Assembly: GCA_902782955.1 (NCBI GenBank)
Contig: CACZPD010000035.1
Coordinates: 1-36,542 of the forward strand
Length of the DNA: 36,542 bases
Reading direction: 5' to 3'
Origin: an uncultured Erysipelotrichaceae bacterium
Lineage (GTDB): Bacteria; Bacillota_I; Bacilli_A; Erysipelotrichales; Erysipelotrichaceae
Positions 7,239 through 14,222 of the stretch are shown in pieces. A model generated the notes under the pieces. The model did no database searches. It had not been told where the DNA came from and worked only from the letters and a program-made list of their open reading frames with translations. Within the stretch, counting starts at the first letter, position 1; each line of letters begins with the position of its first letter. The position numbers were made by a program, and so were the translations under genes.

Positions 7239-8728
7239 GCTTCACCTCCTTCGCTGAACTTATCGACGAGACTCCAGAATTTTTTAACATCCGATTCCGG
7301 TATCGTTTTGTCTTCATATAATTGGGGATCGTTATGCGTGATCACTTCAAGACAATGGATCATCGCACCTGCCAGCATGAATTCTTTCAGTCTGGCAGCG
7401 TAAACAAGTTCCGGTATGTACTGTTCATCCAGATATTCCCTGAGCAATGCCCTCAGATGATCCATATCCGGTGTCAGTTCGCTGCATATGACGATCTTGT
7501 CCGGGGCAATGGTTGTAATCAGTCCGATCAGCACTTTGCGGACGATCTCTTCCGCACCGGACGGGGTCACTTTCTTTCTTTCCGCATCTTCCACGACCGC
7601 ATCAGTCAGATATGACAGTTCGCCGGAAAAACTCTTCCTTCCCCGGTGCAGTTTCCCGTTGATGATGATGCCTGCCCTGCCCTTTGCGGATCCTCTTGGC
7701 TGATAATAGAAAACCATGTTTTCAGAGTCTTCATGAAGCGCGTAATACCCAAGCGCAACAGCGTTGACATCATTGATCAGGAATACAGGGATCTTATACT
7801 TTTCACTGAGAAAGATCCCGATATTGTCGTGATTGGTAAATCCGTATGCCGGATGATACAGATATCCGTGATAGGCTATACCCGGCAGCGCAAGTCCGAT
7901 CGCGCTGATATTTTCATGTCTGGCCAGAACGTAATCCAGCAGGTCTATGATGTCCTGGAATGTTTGTGACGGCTTGATTACTTCTTTATCCAGTGTCTTT
8001 TTTCCGTGGTCATAGATCCTGTATGCAAATCGGAACTGTCCTTTGTATTTGATCATAACGATGGAAAGAATGCGGTAAGGATTATCAAACGGTTTCCGCA
8101 GATCCATCGTCTCGCTGCTGTGCACACTTTCAAGATCATTCTTTTTCTTTTCCTCGATGATCATTTTGATAAGGCTGCCCGCGGAATATGTCGCGAAAAC
8201 AGAAACGGGTATCTTCAGAACGAGCTGTTCCGGGAAGATCTTCGTGAATCTGTCGTATTCATGATGAACCTGCGGTGCCAGCAGGATCACGTCATAATCA
8301 AAACCGGAAGTATAGACTTTCGCGAGATCCTCTGCAGCGAATTCAAAATTCATGTTCAGAGAAGTCATCGCATCGTTGAGAAGATAAACGAAATAATTGG
8401 TCGTAATGCCGGAAGAACAGGTCAGAAGCACTTTTATCTTTTTTTCTTCCTTCTGCCTGATCAGCGTCGTGACCATTTCCTGAAACAGTTCATGGGCATG
8501 CTGTTCATCGGAAAGCTGAAAATGCAGATAAAAAATTATCTCTTCGTCCTCTTTATTCTGGATCTGCAGTTCAACAATATCCTGCGGATAGAAATTCACC
8601 TGCCCGACCGCAGTATCCGTCAGAAGAGATATACAGTCATCATTATCCTGCCGTATCTCATATTCTTTTACATGATGTGAAAGGATATAGGATTTATATT
8701 CTTCGGCTGAAATCCTTCTCTCATCCAT
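7235..8728 (-). CDS. PTS EIIB-like domain fused to degenerate ROK domain
   Basis: A 497-residue three-part protein. Residues 1-95 match nothing I recognise. Residues about 98-185 look like a lactose/cellobiose-type PTS IIB domain: beta-strand KVLLTC, phospho-acceptor candidate Cys104 in TCSSGITTN, then the spaced strands of the Rossmann-like fold, with YDVILLAPQVHHEYDR. Residues about 216-460 are ROK-like: LINDVNAVALGYY with catalytic Asp320, and GIIINGKLHRGRKSFSGELSYL. The N-terminal DxGGT phosphate loop is absent (IVMIKYKGQFRF instead), the GTGIGGG loop is degraded to PRGSAKGRAG, and the zinc Cys cluster is missing. It is probably a sensor or regulator of sugar phosphorylation rather than a kinase. 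No helix-turn-helix is visible. No Shine-Dalgarno sequence precedes the ATG. Confidence 0.8.
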   Translation of the reverse strand: MDERRISAEEYKSYILSHHVKEYEIRQDNDDCISLLTDTAVGQVNFYPQDIVELQIQNKEDEEIIFYLHFQLSDEQHAHELFQEMVTTLIRQKEEKKIKVLLTCSSGITTNYFVYLLNDAMTSLNMNFEFAAEDLAKVYTSGFDYDVILLAPQVHHEYDRFTKIFPEQLVLKIPVSVFATYSAGSLIKMIIEEKKKNDLESVHSSETMDLRKPFDNPYRILSIVMIKYKGQFRFAYRIYDHGKKTLDKEVIKPSQTFQDIIDLLDYVLARHENISAIGLALPGIAYHGYLYHPAYGFTNHDNIGIFLSEKYKIPVFLINDVNAVALGYYALHEDSENMVFYYQPRGSAKGRAGIIINGKLHRGRKSFSGELSYLTDAVVEDAERKKVTPSGAEEIVRKVLIGLITTIAPDKIVICSELTPDMDHLRALLREYLDEQYIPELVYAARLKEFMLAGAMIHCLEVITHNDPQLYEDKTIPESDVKKFWSLVDKFSEGGEA

Positions 8729-8735
8729 TACTTTT

Positions 8736-8741
8736 ATTGTA
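8736..8741 (-). promoter_or_regulatory. Candidate -10 box placing the transcript start at the ATG
   Basis: TACAAT (minus strand 8741 to 8736) ends 7 nt before the ATG of the PTS-ROK gene, so initiation would fall on or beside the start codon. The -35 region falls inside the upstream terminator and is poor. A similar box followed by AAAAG is seen at two other promoters in the window (21285-21290 and 22866-22871). Confidence 0.4.
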
Positions 8742-8745
8742 CATG

Positions 8746-8771
8746 AAAAAAAAGCAGTTGGACTGCTTTTT
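8746..8771 (-). terminator. Terminator of the DegV/MBL operon
   Basis: A 10-bp stem (8749-8758 with 8762-8771, AAAAAGCAGT/ACTGCTTTTT) with a 3-nt loop is followed by a run of eight T on the minus strand. It separates degV from the PTS-ROK gene. Confidence 0.88.
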
Positions 8772-8773
8772 GT

Positions 8774-9607
8774 TTAAACGACTTCAAATCCGATGATCAT
8801 GCCGCCTCTTTCGGCATAGTAACTGCATAATGCCGTAGTCAGGCATACTTTGACATCAGCGGAAGGAAACTGCTGGAGGATCATGTCCTTCAGTTTTCCG
8901 GCCGCATCCACATTCAGACAGTGGTTGATGCGGACTTTGCCTCCCTGATAGCCCATTTTCAGCATTTCGTTGAATACAGTTATCAGTGCCTTTTTCTGGC
9001 CGCGGGCAATATGCGCCTGCTGGATGGTTCCCCTTTCACTTGCTTTACCGATGAAACGGATACCCAGGGCATTTGCGAGATCGGCGAGCGCTTTCAGCAT
9101 TCTGCCGTTTTTGGCCAGATTCTTGACAGATTCCAGGGAAAACAGGATCTTGTCTTTTTCATGATATTCATCGACTGCCTTGATGATATCCTCAAAGGAC
9201 ATATCCGCACGGATGCATTCTTCTATCTTCTCGATCAGAAGTTCCATCGTTCCGCCTGTTGCCAGAGAATCGAAAATGTGGATCTTTACATCAGGATGGT
9301 CTTCCAGATACATCTCCGCCGCATTCATTGCGGAATTGTAGCTGCCGGAAAGATTGCTGCTGATCGTAACGCCGAAGATTTCATCTGCACCTTCAAAGGC
9401 ATCTGTCCATTCCGAGATGCTCGGGCAGGATGTTGAATTCTTCTCGCTCAGTTCGATCCTGGCGACCAGGTCAACCATATCCAATCCAGGCACATCCGGA
9501 TATTCTTTTCCGTCAATCAGAATCTTAAGCGGTGTAGTGCAGTATTCGACATCACTGTTCCTTTCAAGAATATTGGATGATGAGTCTGATACGATACGAC
9601 GTTTCAT
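8774..9607 (-). CDS. DegV family protein (divergent)
   Basis: A 277-residue DegV-like fatty-acid-binding protein. Recognisable parts are RIVSDSSSNI at the N terminus, TTPLKILIDGKEY, a ligand loop NSTSCPSISEW, TISSNLSGSYNSAMNAA, IHIFDSLATGG, LAKNGRM and LANALGIRFIG. The C terminus is IIGFEVV and lacks the IGxHxGPG of the other DegV at 1677-2555, so it belongs to a different subgroup. I start it at the ATG at 9607 (AAGAGGAT upstream), not at an in-frame codon at 9646. It lies 63 bp after the MBL-fold gene on the same strand and is probably the operon's last gene. It may have its own weak promoter in the AT-rich gap, which contains TTGTAT/ATACAA dyad symmetry. Confidence 0.88.
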   Translation of the reverse strand: MKRRIVSDSSSNILERNSDVEYCTTPLKILIDGKEYPDVPGLDMVDLVARIELSEKNSTSCPSISEWTDAFEGADEIFGVTISSNLSGSYNSAMNAAEMYLEDHPDVKIHIFDSLATGGTMELLIEKIEECIRADMSFEDIIKAVDEYHEKDKILFSLESVKNLAKNGRMLKALADLANALGIRFIGKASERGTIQQAHIARGQKKALITVFNEMLKMGYQGGKVRINHCLNVDAAGKLKDMILQQFPSADVKVCLTTALCSYYAERGGMIIGFEVV

Positions 9608-9670
9608 AAACGATCCTCTTTTCCATACATTGTATATAAAATACAACGATTCGTTTTCTTAATCAAATCA

Positions 9671-10363
9671 TCAGTCGCACAGGAATACAGCATGAGCGGT
9701 CCTGTAAACCGTGATCTCCTTGTCAAATTTTGTTTCCTTAGTACCCGGGATATCACCGGCAATGACCTGTTCAGCTTCTTCGATCAGATCATAGACAAGG
9801 TCTGTATGCAGAGGTGCTTTCCCGTGACACGGCCAGATCTCATCGATCTCATCTTCCCATTCCAGAAGATGCCTGAGACCTTCCGTATAGGCATACATAT
9901 TCCGGTTTTCCCCAAACATGAAGATACCGTTGCCTTCCTGTACCGGGTCGCCGCTGAACAGGATGTGTGTTTTCTGATCGAGGATCATAATGGAACCGGG
10001 TGTATGACCGGGTACGGAAATCACTTCCAGCTCCCTGCCGCCAAGATCGATCACATCTCCCTCAAATAAAGCATGAACGCGGTGCGTATGTTTACCGCTG
10101 TGATAATAATGGGCAAATTCCGCTGCGCTCATATAGATGTCTTCGAAACAGTCATTCCCGCTTGTATGGTCCCTGTCCGCGTGTGTGTTGATCACACCCA
10201 TGCAGGTATCCTTCAGATCGCCGAGAATATCATCTATGCAGGTCCAGTGCATGCCTGTATCGATCAGGACAGATGACTCTGTGCCTTTCAGAAGGAAAAA
10301 TCTCACGCCTTCATCTTCCAGAGCCCACGTATCTTCACAGATCTCTCTTTTTACGATCGCCAT
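9671..10363 (-). CDS. Metallo-beta-lactamase-fold hydrolase
   Basis: A 230-residue MBL-fold protein. The metal-binding motif is THADRDHTSG at residues 60-69, so the canonical HxHxDH has Asp63 in place of the second histidine. Further ligands are VPGHTPGS, the bridging aspartate of FSGDPVQEGN and the final CHGKAPLH. This fits glyoxalase II/lactonase-like COG0491 hydrolases of unknown substrate. The start is supported by GGGGAG before the ATG. It lies 15 bp after the DUF1858-like gene and is probably co-transcribed with it and the acidic repeat protein. Confidence 0.88.
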   Translation of the reverse strand: MAIVKREICEDTWALEDEGVRFFLLKGTESSVLIDTGMHWTCIDDILGDLKDTCMGVINTHADRDHTSGNDCFEDIYMSAAEFAHYYHSGKHTHRVHALFEGDVIDLGGRELEVISVPGHTPGSIMILDQKTHILFSGDPVQEGNGIFMFGENRNMYAYTEGLRHLLEWEDEIDEIWPCHGKAPLHTDLVYDLIEEAEQVIAGDIPGTKETKFDKEITVYRTAHAVFLCD

Positions 10364-10378
10364 AGGGATTCTCCCCTT

Positions 10379-10600
10379 TTACTGATGTTCCTGAATCAGC
10401 GTTCTGATCTGACTGATGATATCCTGTACATCCATCTCAGCTTTATCGCTCAGATCCTGGACGGTCGCTTTCCGCAGCAGCATTTTCCCGACAGGATTTT
10501 TGACGATTTTCAGACGCTCATCGATCTTGATCGCTTCTTCCGTGATCCAAGGGTATTCCTTTATAATATCTTTCAGTAATGTTTCCGGTTTGAGTTCCAT
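10379..10600 (-). CDS. DUF1858-like small protein
   Basis: A 73-residue protein. ETLLKDIIKEYPWITEEAI and NPVGKMLLRKATVQDLSDKAEMDVQDIISQI resemble the DUF1858 domain (a short helical domain with a P...L..NP.....T...A......v..li pattern). The CxxC pair found in many DUF1858 proteins is absent. No biochemical function is established. It is 4 bp downstream of the acidic zinc-ribbon gene and 15 bp upstream of the MBL gene. Confidence 0.65.
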   Translation of the reverse strand: MELKPETLLKDIIKEYPWITEEAIKIDERLKIVKNPVGKMLLRKATVQDLSDKAEMDVQDIISQIRTLIQEHQ

Positions 10601-10604
10601 AATC

Positions 10605-11447
10605 TTACTCCATCTTTGATCCGCAGTGAGGGCAGATCTTCTTTTCCATATTTACAGTAAATCCGCAGACGGAACAGTCGCATTGCGGCAGATAGATAAT
10701 GCCGCCGACAACGCTGTCATCCGTTTTCGTGTGATGGATCCAATGAGGCGGTTCCATGAAGACAGAAATTTCTTTCACAGGAGGTTCCGGTTCCGGAACA
10801 GGTTCTTCCTGTGCTGTTTCTTCCGTATCCGGTATCTGCGGTTCGTCTTCAGTTTCCGGTTCCTGAGACGCAGTCTGCGAAACAGGTTCACCGGTTTCTG
10901 CCGCAGATTCCGGTTCTGAATTCTCTGCACTGTCATCTGTCAGAGGCTCAGATAACTCTTGTTCCGCACGAAGTTCATCTTCTGACGGTTTCCGGAACAG
11001 GATGTCATCTGTACCCGGTTCGCTGTCCAGGATTATTTCCTCAGAACTGACTGCGGAATCCGCTGTTTCTTCGCTTTCATCTGTTACTTCAGACGCAGTT
11101 TCCGGCTCAGAACTCTCGGCAGTGTCTTCTGCCGTAAGTTCAGATACATCCTCCGACGTATGCAGTTCTTCAGACGGTTTCCGGAACAGGATGTCATCTG
11201 TACCCGGTTCGCTGTCCGGGATTATTTCCTCCGAACTGACTGCGGAATCCGCTGTTTCTTTGCTTTCATCTGTCATTTCAGCCGCAGCTTCCGGCATTAT
11301 ATCCGGTTCTTCCGCAACAGGCTGAACTTCTGTATCTGTAATCACGGCAGCTTCTTCTGCGATTTGAATATCTTTCGGTTCCTGCCGGACTGAAGAAATA
11401 TGCTTTTTATTTTTCACGCCTTTTTTGCGTCTCAGTTTTTTTGCCAT
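10605..11447 (-). CDS. Acidic repeat protein with C-terminal zinc ribbon (unknown function)
   Basis: A 280-residue protein I cannot assign to a named family. A basic N-terminus (KKLRRKKGVKNKKH) leads into a long Glu/Ser/Thr/Pro-rich, probably disordered stretch (about residues 25-225). This holds two 63-residue tandem repeats starting at 58 and 121, each with a conserved core ending GTDDILFRKPSE. A hydrophobic segment follows (DDSVVGGIIYLPQ), then a zinc-ribbon-like end: Cys256, Cys258, Cys261, then CPHC at 272-275. There is no signal peptide. GAGAGG lies before the ATG. It leads an operon with the DUF1858-like and MBL-fold genes. The Cys arrangement suggests a metal-binding anchor on an extended linker; the partner is unknown. 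Confidence 0.7.
   Translation of the reverse strand: MAKKLRRKKGVKNKKHISSVRQEPKDIQIAEEAAVITDTEVQPVAEEPDIMPEAAAEMTDESKETADSAVSSEEIIPDSEPGTDDILFRKPSEELHTSEDVSELTAEDTAESSEPETASEVTDESEETADSAVSSEEIILDSEPGTDDILFRKPSEDELRAEQELSEPLTDDSAENSEPESAAETGEPVSQTASQEPETEDEPQIPDTEETAQEEPVPEPEPPVKEISVFMEPPHWIHHTKTDDSVVGGIIYLPQCDCSVCGFTVNMEKKICPHCGSKME
10984..11273. repeat. Two-copy tandem repeat, 189-bp period (within coding sequence)
   Basis: The roughly 101-bp segment at 10984-11084 recurs at 11173-11273 with only a handful of substitutions, while the DNA between copies is much less similar. The offset is 189 bp, exactly 63 codons, so the repeat is in frame. High DNA identity in the core suggests recent duplication or gene conversion. 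Confidence 0.85.
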
Positions 11448-11586
11448 ACCTATACCTCTCGGTCATAATAATCATATCACAAGATTATGGTAACAAAATG
11501 TGCAGGAATAAAATCAGAGCGCATTTTAACAAACGATGTTTTTTGCTGGCTTTTATTATGTCATAATTATACTGAGGTGAATAAAT

Positions 11587-11943
11587 ATGAAATATCTGCA
11601 CCAGTTTATGATCATTATGGGTGTTACCTGCATCGGTGAACTCATGCACTACTTTATCCCGCTGCCGATACCGGCCAGTATTTACGGACTTGTCCTGATG
11701 TTGGTACTCCTGCTCACCGGGATACTCAAAATCAATCAGGTATGGAGCAGCGCACAGTTTCTGGTTGAGATCATGCCTGTCATGTTCATTCCCGCGGCCG
11801 TAGGCCTGATCAATTACTGGGATGCACTCAAACCGATCCTGATCCCCGCACTGATCATAGTCCTTGGTTCAACCATTATTGTAATGGGTGTGACCGGCAA
11901 ATGCGCGGAATGGATCATTAAAAAGAACGGAGGCAGCAGATGA
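11587..11943 (+). CDS. lrgA: CidA/LrgA family holin-like membrane protein
   Basis: A 118-residue protein with four hydrophobic helices and the family signature IPLPIPASIYGLVLMLVLLLTGILKI, then LVEIMPVMFIPAAVGLINY. Family members modulate murein hydrolase activity or export small metabolites such as pyruvate. GAGGTGA precedes the ATG. The stop overlaps the lrgB start as ATGA, and the two genes form the standard pair. No LytSR regulator is adjacent. The intergenic region 11448-11586 separates it from a divergent operon and probably holds both promoters. Confidence 0.93.
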   Translation: MKYLHQFMIIMGVTCIGELMHYFIPLPIPASIYGLVLMLVLLLTGILKINQVWSSAQFLVEIMPVMFIPAAVGLINYWDALKPILIPALIIVLGSTIIVMGVTGKCAEWIIKKNGGSR

Positions 11944-12632
11944 ACACAATATTTCAAAACAGCACGACCATCGGTCTTGTGATCAGCCTGATCAGCTACA
12001 TGATCGGCCTTAAGCTGAAGAAAACGCTGAAATGGAGTTTTCTGAATCCCCTTCTGATCTCCATCATTCTTACGATCCTGTTCGTCCTGGTATTCCGCGT
12101 CGACTATGATTCCTTCAATGCCAGCGCCAGATATCTGAGCTATCTCCTGACACCGGCTACTGTTTCCCTGGCGATCCCGCTGTATCTTGAGATCGACCGT
12201 CTGAAGAAAAACTGGAAAGCGATCATCATCAGTATTTTCGCCGGTACGCTCACCAGCCTCGCCGTCATTATCCTGATGGGTCTGATCTTCCGCTTCTCTC
12301 ATTCCGAGATCGTTACATTCCTGCCGAAATCCATCACAACCGCGATCGGCATGAGCGTTTCGAAAGAACTGGGCGGTATCGTATCCATCACCGTCGCAGC
12401 CATCATCGTAACCGGCATCTTCGGCGCTGTCATCGCGGATACAGTATTCAAACTGTTCCATATTACGGATCCTGTCGCGCAGGGTCTGGCGATCGGCACA
12501 AGCGCCCATGCCATCGGTACTTCAAGGGCAATGGAAATCGGTCCTGTACAGGGAGCCATGAGTTCCCTCGCGATCGTTACCGCAGGTATCATAACGGTCA
12601 TCCTCGCACCGCTGCTTGCATCATTATTCTAA
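11940..12632 (+). CDS. lrgB: LrgB family membrane protein
   Basis: A 230-residue polytopic membrane protein of the CidB/LrgB family. Typical segments are NPLLISIILTILF, the LTPATVSLAIPLYLEIDRLKKN motif, LPKSITTAIGMSVSKELGG, and the C-terminal GLAIGTSAHAIGTSRAMEIGPVQGAMSSLA. It is translationally coupled to lrgA by a 4-nt overlap. It acts with LrgA in the membrane; whether that is lysis control or metabolite transport is undecided for this organism. Confidence 0.94.
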   Translation: MNTIFQNSTTIGLVISLISYMIGLKLKKTLKWSFLNPLLISIILTILFVLVFRVDYDSFNASARYLSYLLTPATVSLAIPLYLEIDRLKKNWKAIIISIFAGTLTSLAVIILMGLIFRFSHSEIVTFLPKSITTAIGMSVSKELGGIVSITVAAIIVTGIFGAVIADTVFKLFHITDPVAQGLAIGTSAHAIGTSRAMEIGPVQGAMSSLAIVTAGIITVILAPLLASLF

Positions 12633-12637
12633 AGAAA

Positions 12638-12668
12638 AAGCTGGATCCCAAAAGGATCCGGCTTGTTT
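12638..12668 (+). terminator. Terminator of lrgAB
   Basis: An 11-bp stem AAGCTGGATCC/GGATCCGGCTT (12638-12648 with 12654-12664, one G-U pair) followed by TGTTTA. It lies between convergent genes. Confidence 0.75.
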
Positions 12669-13164
12669 ATTCCTGCGGGACCAGGTCTGCGTTCATGGAG
12701 CGCACACGGTTTCTTCTGCGTCCGAGAAGGAAGTGTCCGGTAACTGTTAAACTCAGTTCAGGAAGTCTTTCATCTGTCTGGTCTTCCTTATAACGTATGT
12801 ATGCCCTGCCTTCGAGGAGCACACGGTCCCCTTCATTAAACTGATATACTTCATCCGCACGCCAGTCTCTTGCCGCAAAACTGATCGTATCCTCAGTGCC
12901 TTCATACGGATCATATGTGTGGCTGTAGATGCGGCTGTTTGTCTCGTTCAGCAGCACGCGGATCTTCCGGTCACATCCCCTGACCGTCAGCTTGCCGAAA
13001 GCATAGCGCTTATCGTTTTCCGTACCGATATCGGAACGTATCCGCGGTACACCGTCTTCCTCGATCGTGCCGATCATGGTGATATGATAACAGACGACTT
13101 CGCCGTCTTTATCGCGAATGGACTCAAATGAAAAATAATCTTTGTATCTTCTCTGTTCGGTCAT
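12667..13164 (-). CDS. Hypothetical protein with OB-fold-like core
   Basis: A 165-residue soluble protein. Residues about 55-145 alternate strands in a way that suggests an OB fold (AFGKLTVRGCDRKIRVLLNET ... FAARDWRADEVYQFNEGDRVLLEGRAYIRY ... LPELSLTVTGHFLLGRRRNRVRS), reminiscent of single-strand DNA-binding domains. The C terminus is basic, then ends DLVPQE. This is fold intuition only; no family motif is decisive. AAAGGAG lies upstream of the ATG. It is a single-gene unit converging with lrgAB. Confidence 0.5.
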   Translation of the reverse strand: MTEQRRYKDYFSFESIRDKDGEVVCYHITMIGTIEEDGVPRIRSDIGTENDKRYAFGKLTVRGCDRKIRVLLNETNSRIYSHTYDPYEGTEDTISFAARDWRADEVYQFNEGDRVLLEGRAYIRYKEDQTDERLPELSLTVTGHFLLGRRRNRVRSMNADLVPQE

Positions 13165-13206
13165 AAAACTCCTTTGAAATGAAAATGGTATGCGCTAGAA
13201 GTATAT

Positions 13207-13236
13207 AACAAAAACCGGCTTGATAAAACCGGTTTT
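13207..13236 (-). terminator. Terminator of the six-gene operon
   Basis: An 8-bp stem AAAACCGG/CCGGTTTT (13211-13218 with 13229-13236) with a 10-nt loop is followed by TTTTTGTT on the minus strand. It lies just after the NimA-like gene. Confidence 0.8.
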
Positions 13237-13243
13237 GATTCGT

Positions 13244-13720
13244 TTATTTCTCTTTGACCTTTTTCCCGCACATATGCTCGATCTGCATGGCGAAGCATAA
13301 CGTACCGGAGGCGAAATTGCGGATCTCATCGGCGATATATCTCATATCATCGATGTATTTCAGAGACAGAAGCCTGCTGATCTCAATGATCTCACCCGGA
13401 TCTTCGATAAATACGATCCTGCCGAAGCAGATCACGCTGCTGATATTCAGAAACCATTCTCCCGGCTTCCTGTATCCCTGGTCATATACACAGAATGATG
13501 CTTTGTCATGTCTTCTCAGGGCATCGATCTTATGTCCGTTTTTTCCGCCGTGAAAATAGATGATATTCTTTTCCTCGTCGTAGAGATAATTCATCGGCAT
13601 GCCGTACGGGTAATCATCATCACCAAGTACGGAAAGAACGCCTCTGGGTTCCGCCTTCAGAATGCGGATGCATTCTTCCCCGGAAAGCTCCTGCTTTTTT
13701 CTTACCAGTTCACGAAACAT
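13244..13720 (-). CDS. Pyridoxamine 5'-phosphate oxidase-like (NimA-type) flavoprotein
   Basis: A 158-residue split-barrel flavin-binding protein. The pattern ILKAEPRGVLSVLGDDDYPYGMPMNYLYDEEKNIIYFHGGKNGHKIDALRRHDKASFCV matches the NimA/PNPOx-like family (L..g..GyPy..P..y.y....iy.H....G.K...l......v.f). Members bind FMN or heme and some reduce nitroimidazoles, but most have unknown substrates. It overlaps the YcxB-like gene by 11 bp and is the last gene of the operon. AAGGAAGGAAAG precedes the ATG at 13720. Confidence 0.85.
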   Translation of the reverse strand: MFRELVRKKQELSGEECIRILKAEPRGVLSVLGDDDYPYGMPMNYLYDEEKNIIYFHGGKNGHKIDALRRHDKASFCVYDQGYRKPGEWFLNISSVICFGRIVFIEDPGEIIEISRLLSLKYIDDMRYIADEIRNFASGTLCFAMQIEHMCGKKVKEK

Positions 13721-14222
13721 TTTTATACTTTCCTTCCTTAAGATATTGTCTGAATTCAGCTTCCGTACCTTTTGTGAAGCTGTCTTTTTTTACGGGAATA
13801 AACTGTTTTCCGCGCAGGAATACAACAAACAGATTCTTTGTTTCCGTAAAGCTCTCTATGGCTTTCAGCGGAATGGTTACTGTTCCCGCTTTTTGTTCAG
13901 CTTTGAAATAGATCTGTTCCCCAAAGGAATAAACCGGATGAAAACTGTCAGTACCGTATTTCGCTGTGATCCTCTTCATTTCTTCCTTCACCGCATGCCG
14001 CACAGCGTAAATTTTCACGCCCGCCATCAGGAATGCGGCGGCTGAGAAGAACAGGAAAGCGGGGTTGTGCGTGTACAGGGCAGCCACTATACCGCCGGCT
14101 AACAGGAGCACCGTTCCGATCCTGGCAGTCAGCGGAAATGTTTCATGGAAGATAAACGCAGTCTGCGCTTCTTTTGAAACAGCTTCCGTATAGTCGTATG
14201 AATTTACAAAATCAGCTTTCAT
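13710..14222 (-). CDS. YcxB-like membrane protein
   Basis: A 170-residue protein. Two adjacent hydrophobic helices (about residues 34-50 and 54-68) are followed by a soluble C-terminal domain ending GTVTIPLKAIESFTETKNLFVVFLRGKQFIPVKKDSFTKGTEAEFRQYLK. That tail is characteristic of the YcxB-like C-terminal domain (strand-rich, PH-like). Function unknown. The start overlaps the end of the xpt reading frame as ATGA, and the 3' end overlaps the NimA-like gene. Confidence 0.78.
   Translation of the reverse strand: MKADFVNSYDYTEAVSKEAQTAFIFHETFPLTARIGTVLLLAGGIVAALYTHNPAFLFFSAAAFLMAGVKIYAVRHAVKEEMKRITAKYGTDSFHPVYSFGEQIYFKAEQKAGTVTIPLKAIESFTETKNLFVVFLRGKQFIPVKKDSFTKGTEAEFRQYLKEGKYKNVS

Noticed and set aside
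11002..11325. Plus-strand Ser-rich open frame over the acidic repeat gene
   Set aside because: It is the reverse complement of the Glu/Ser repeat. The minus-strand frame has a ribosome binding site, a zinc ribbon and operon context.
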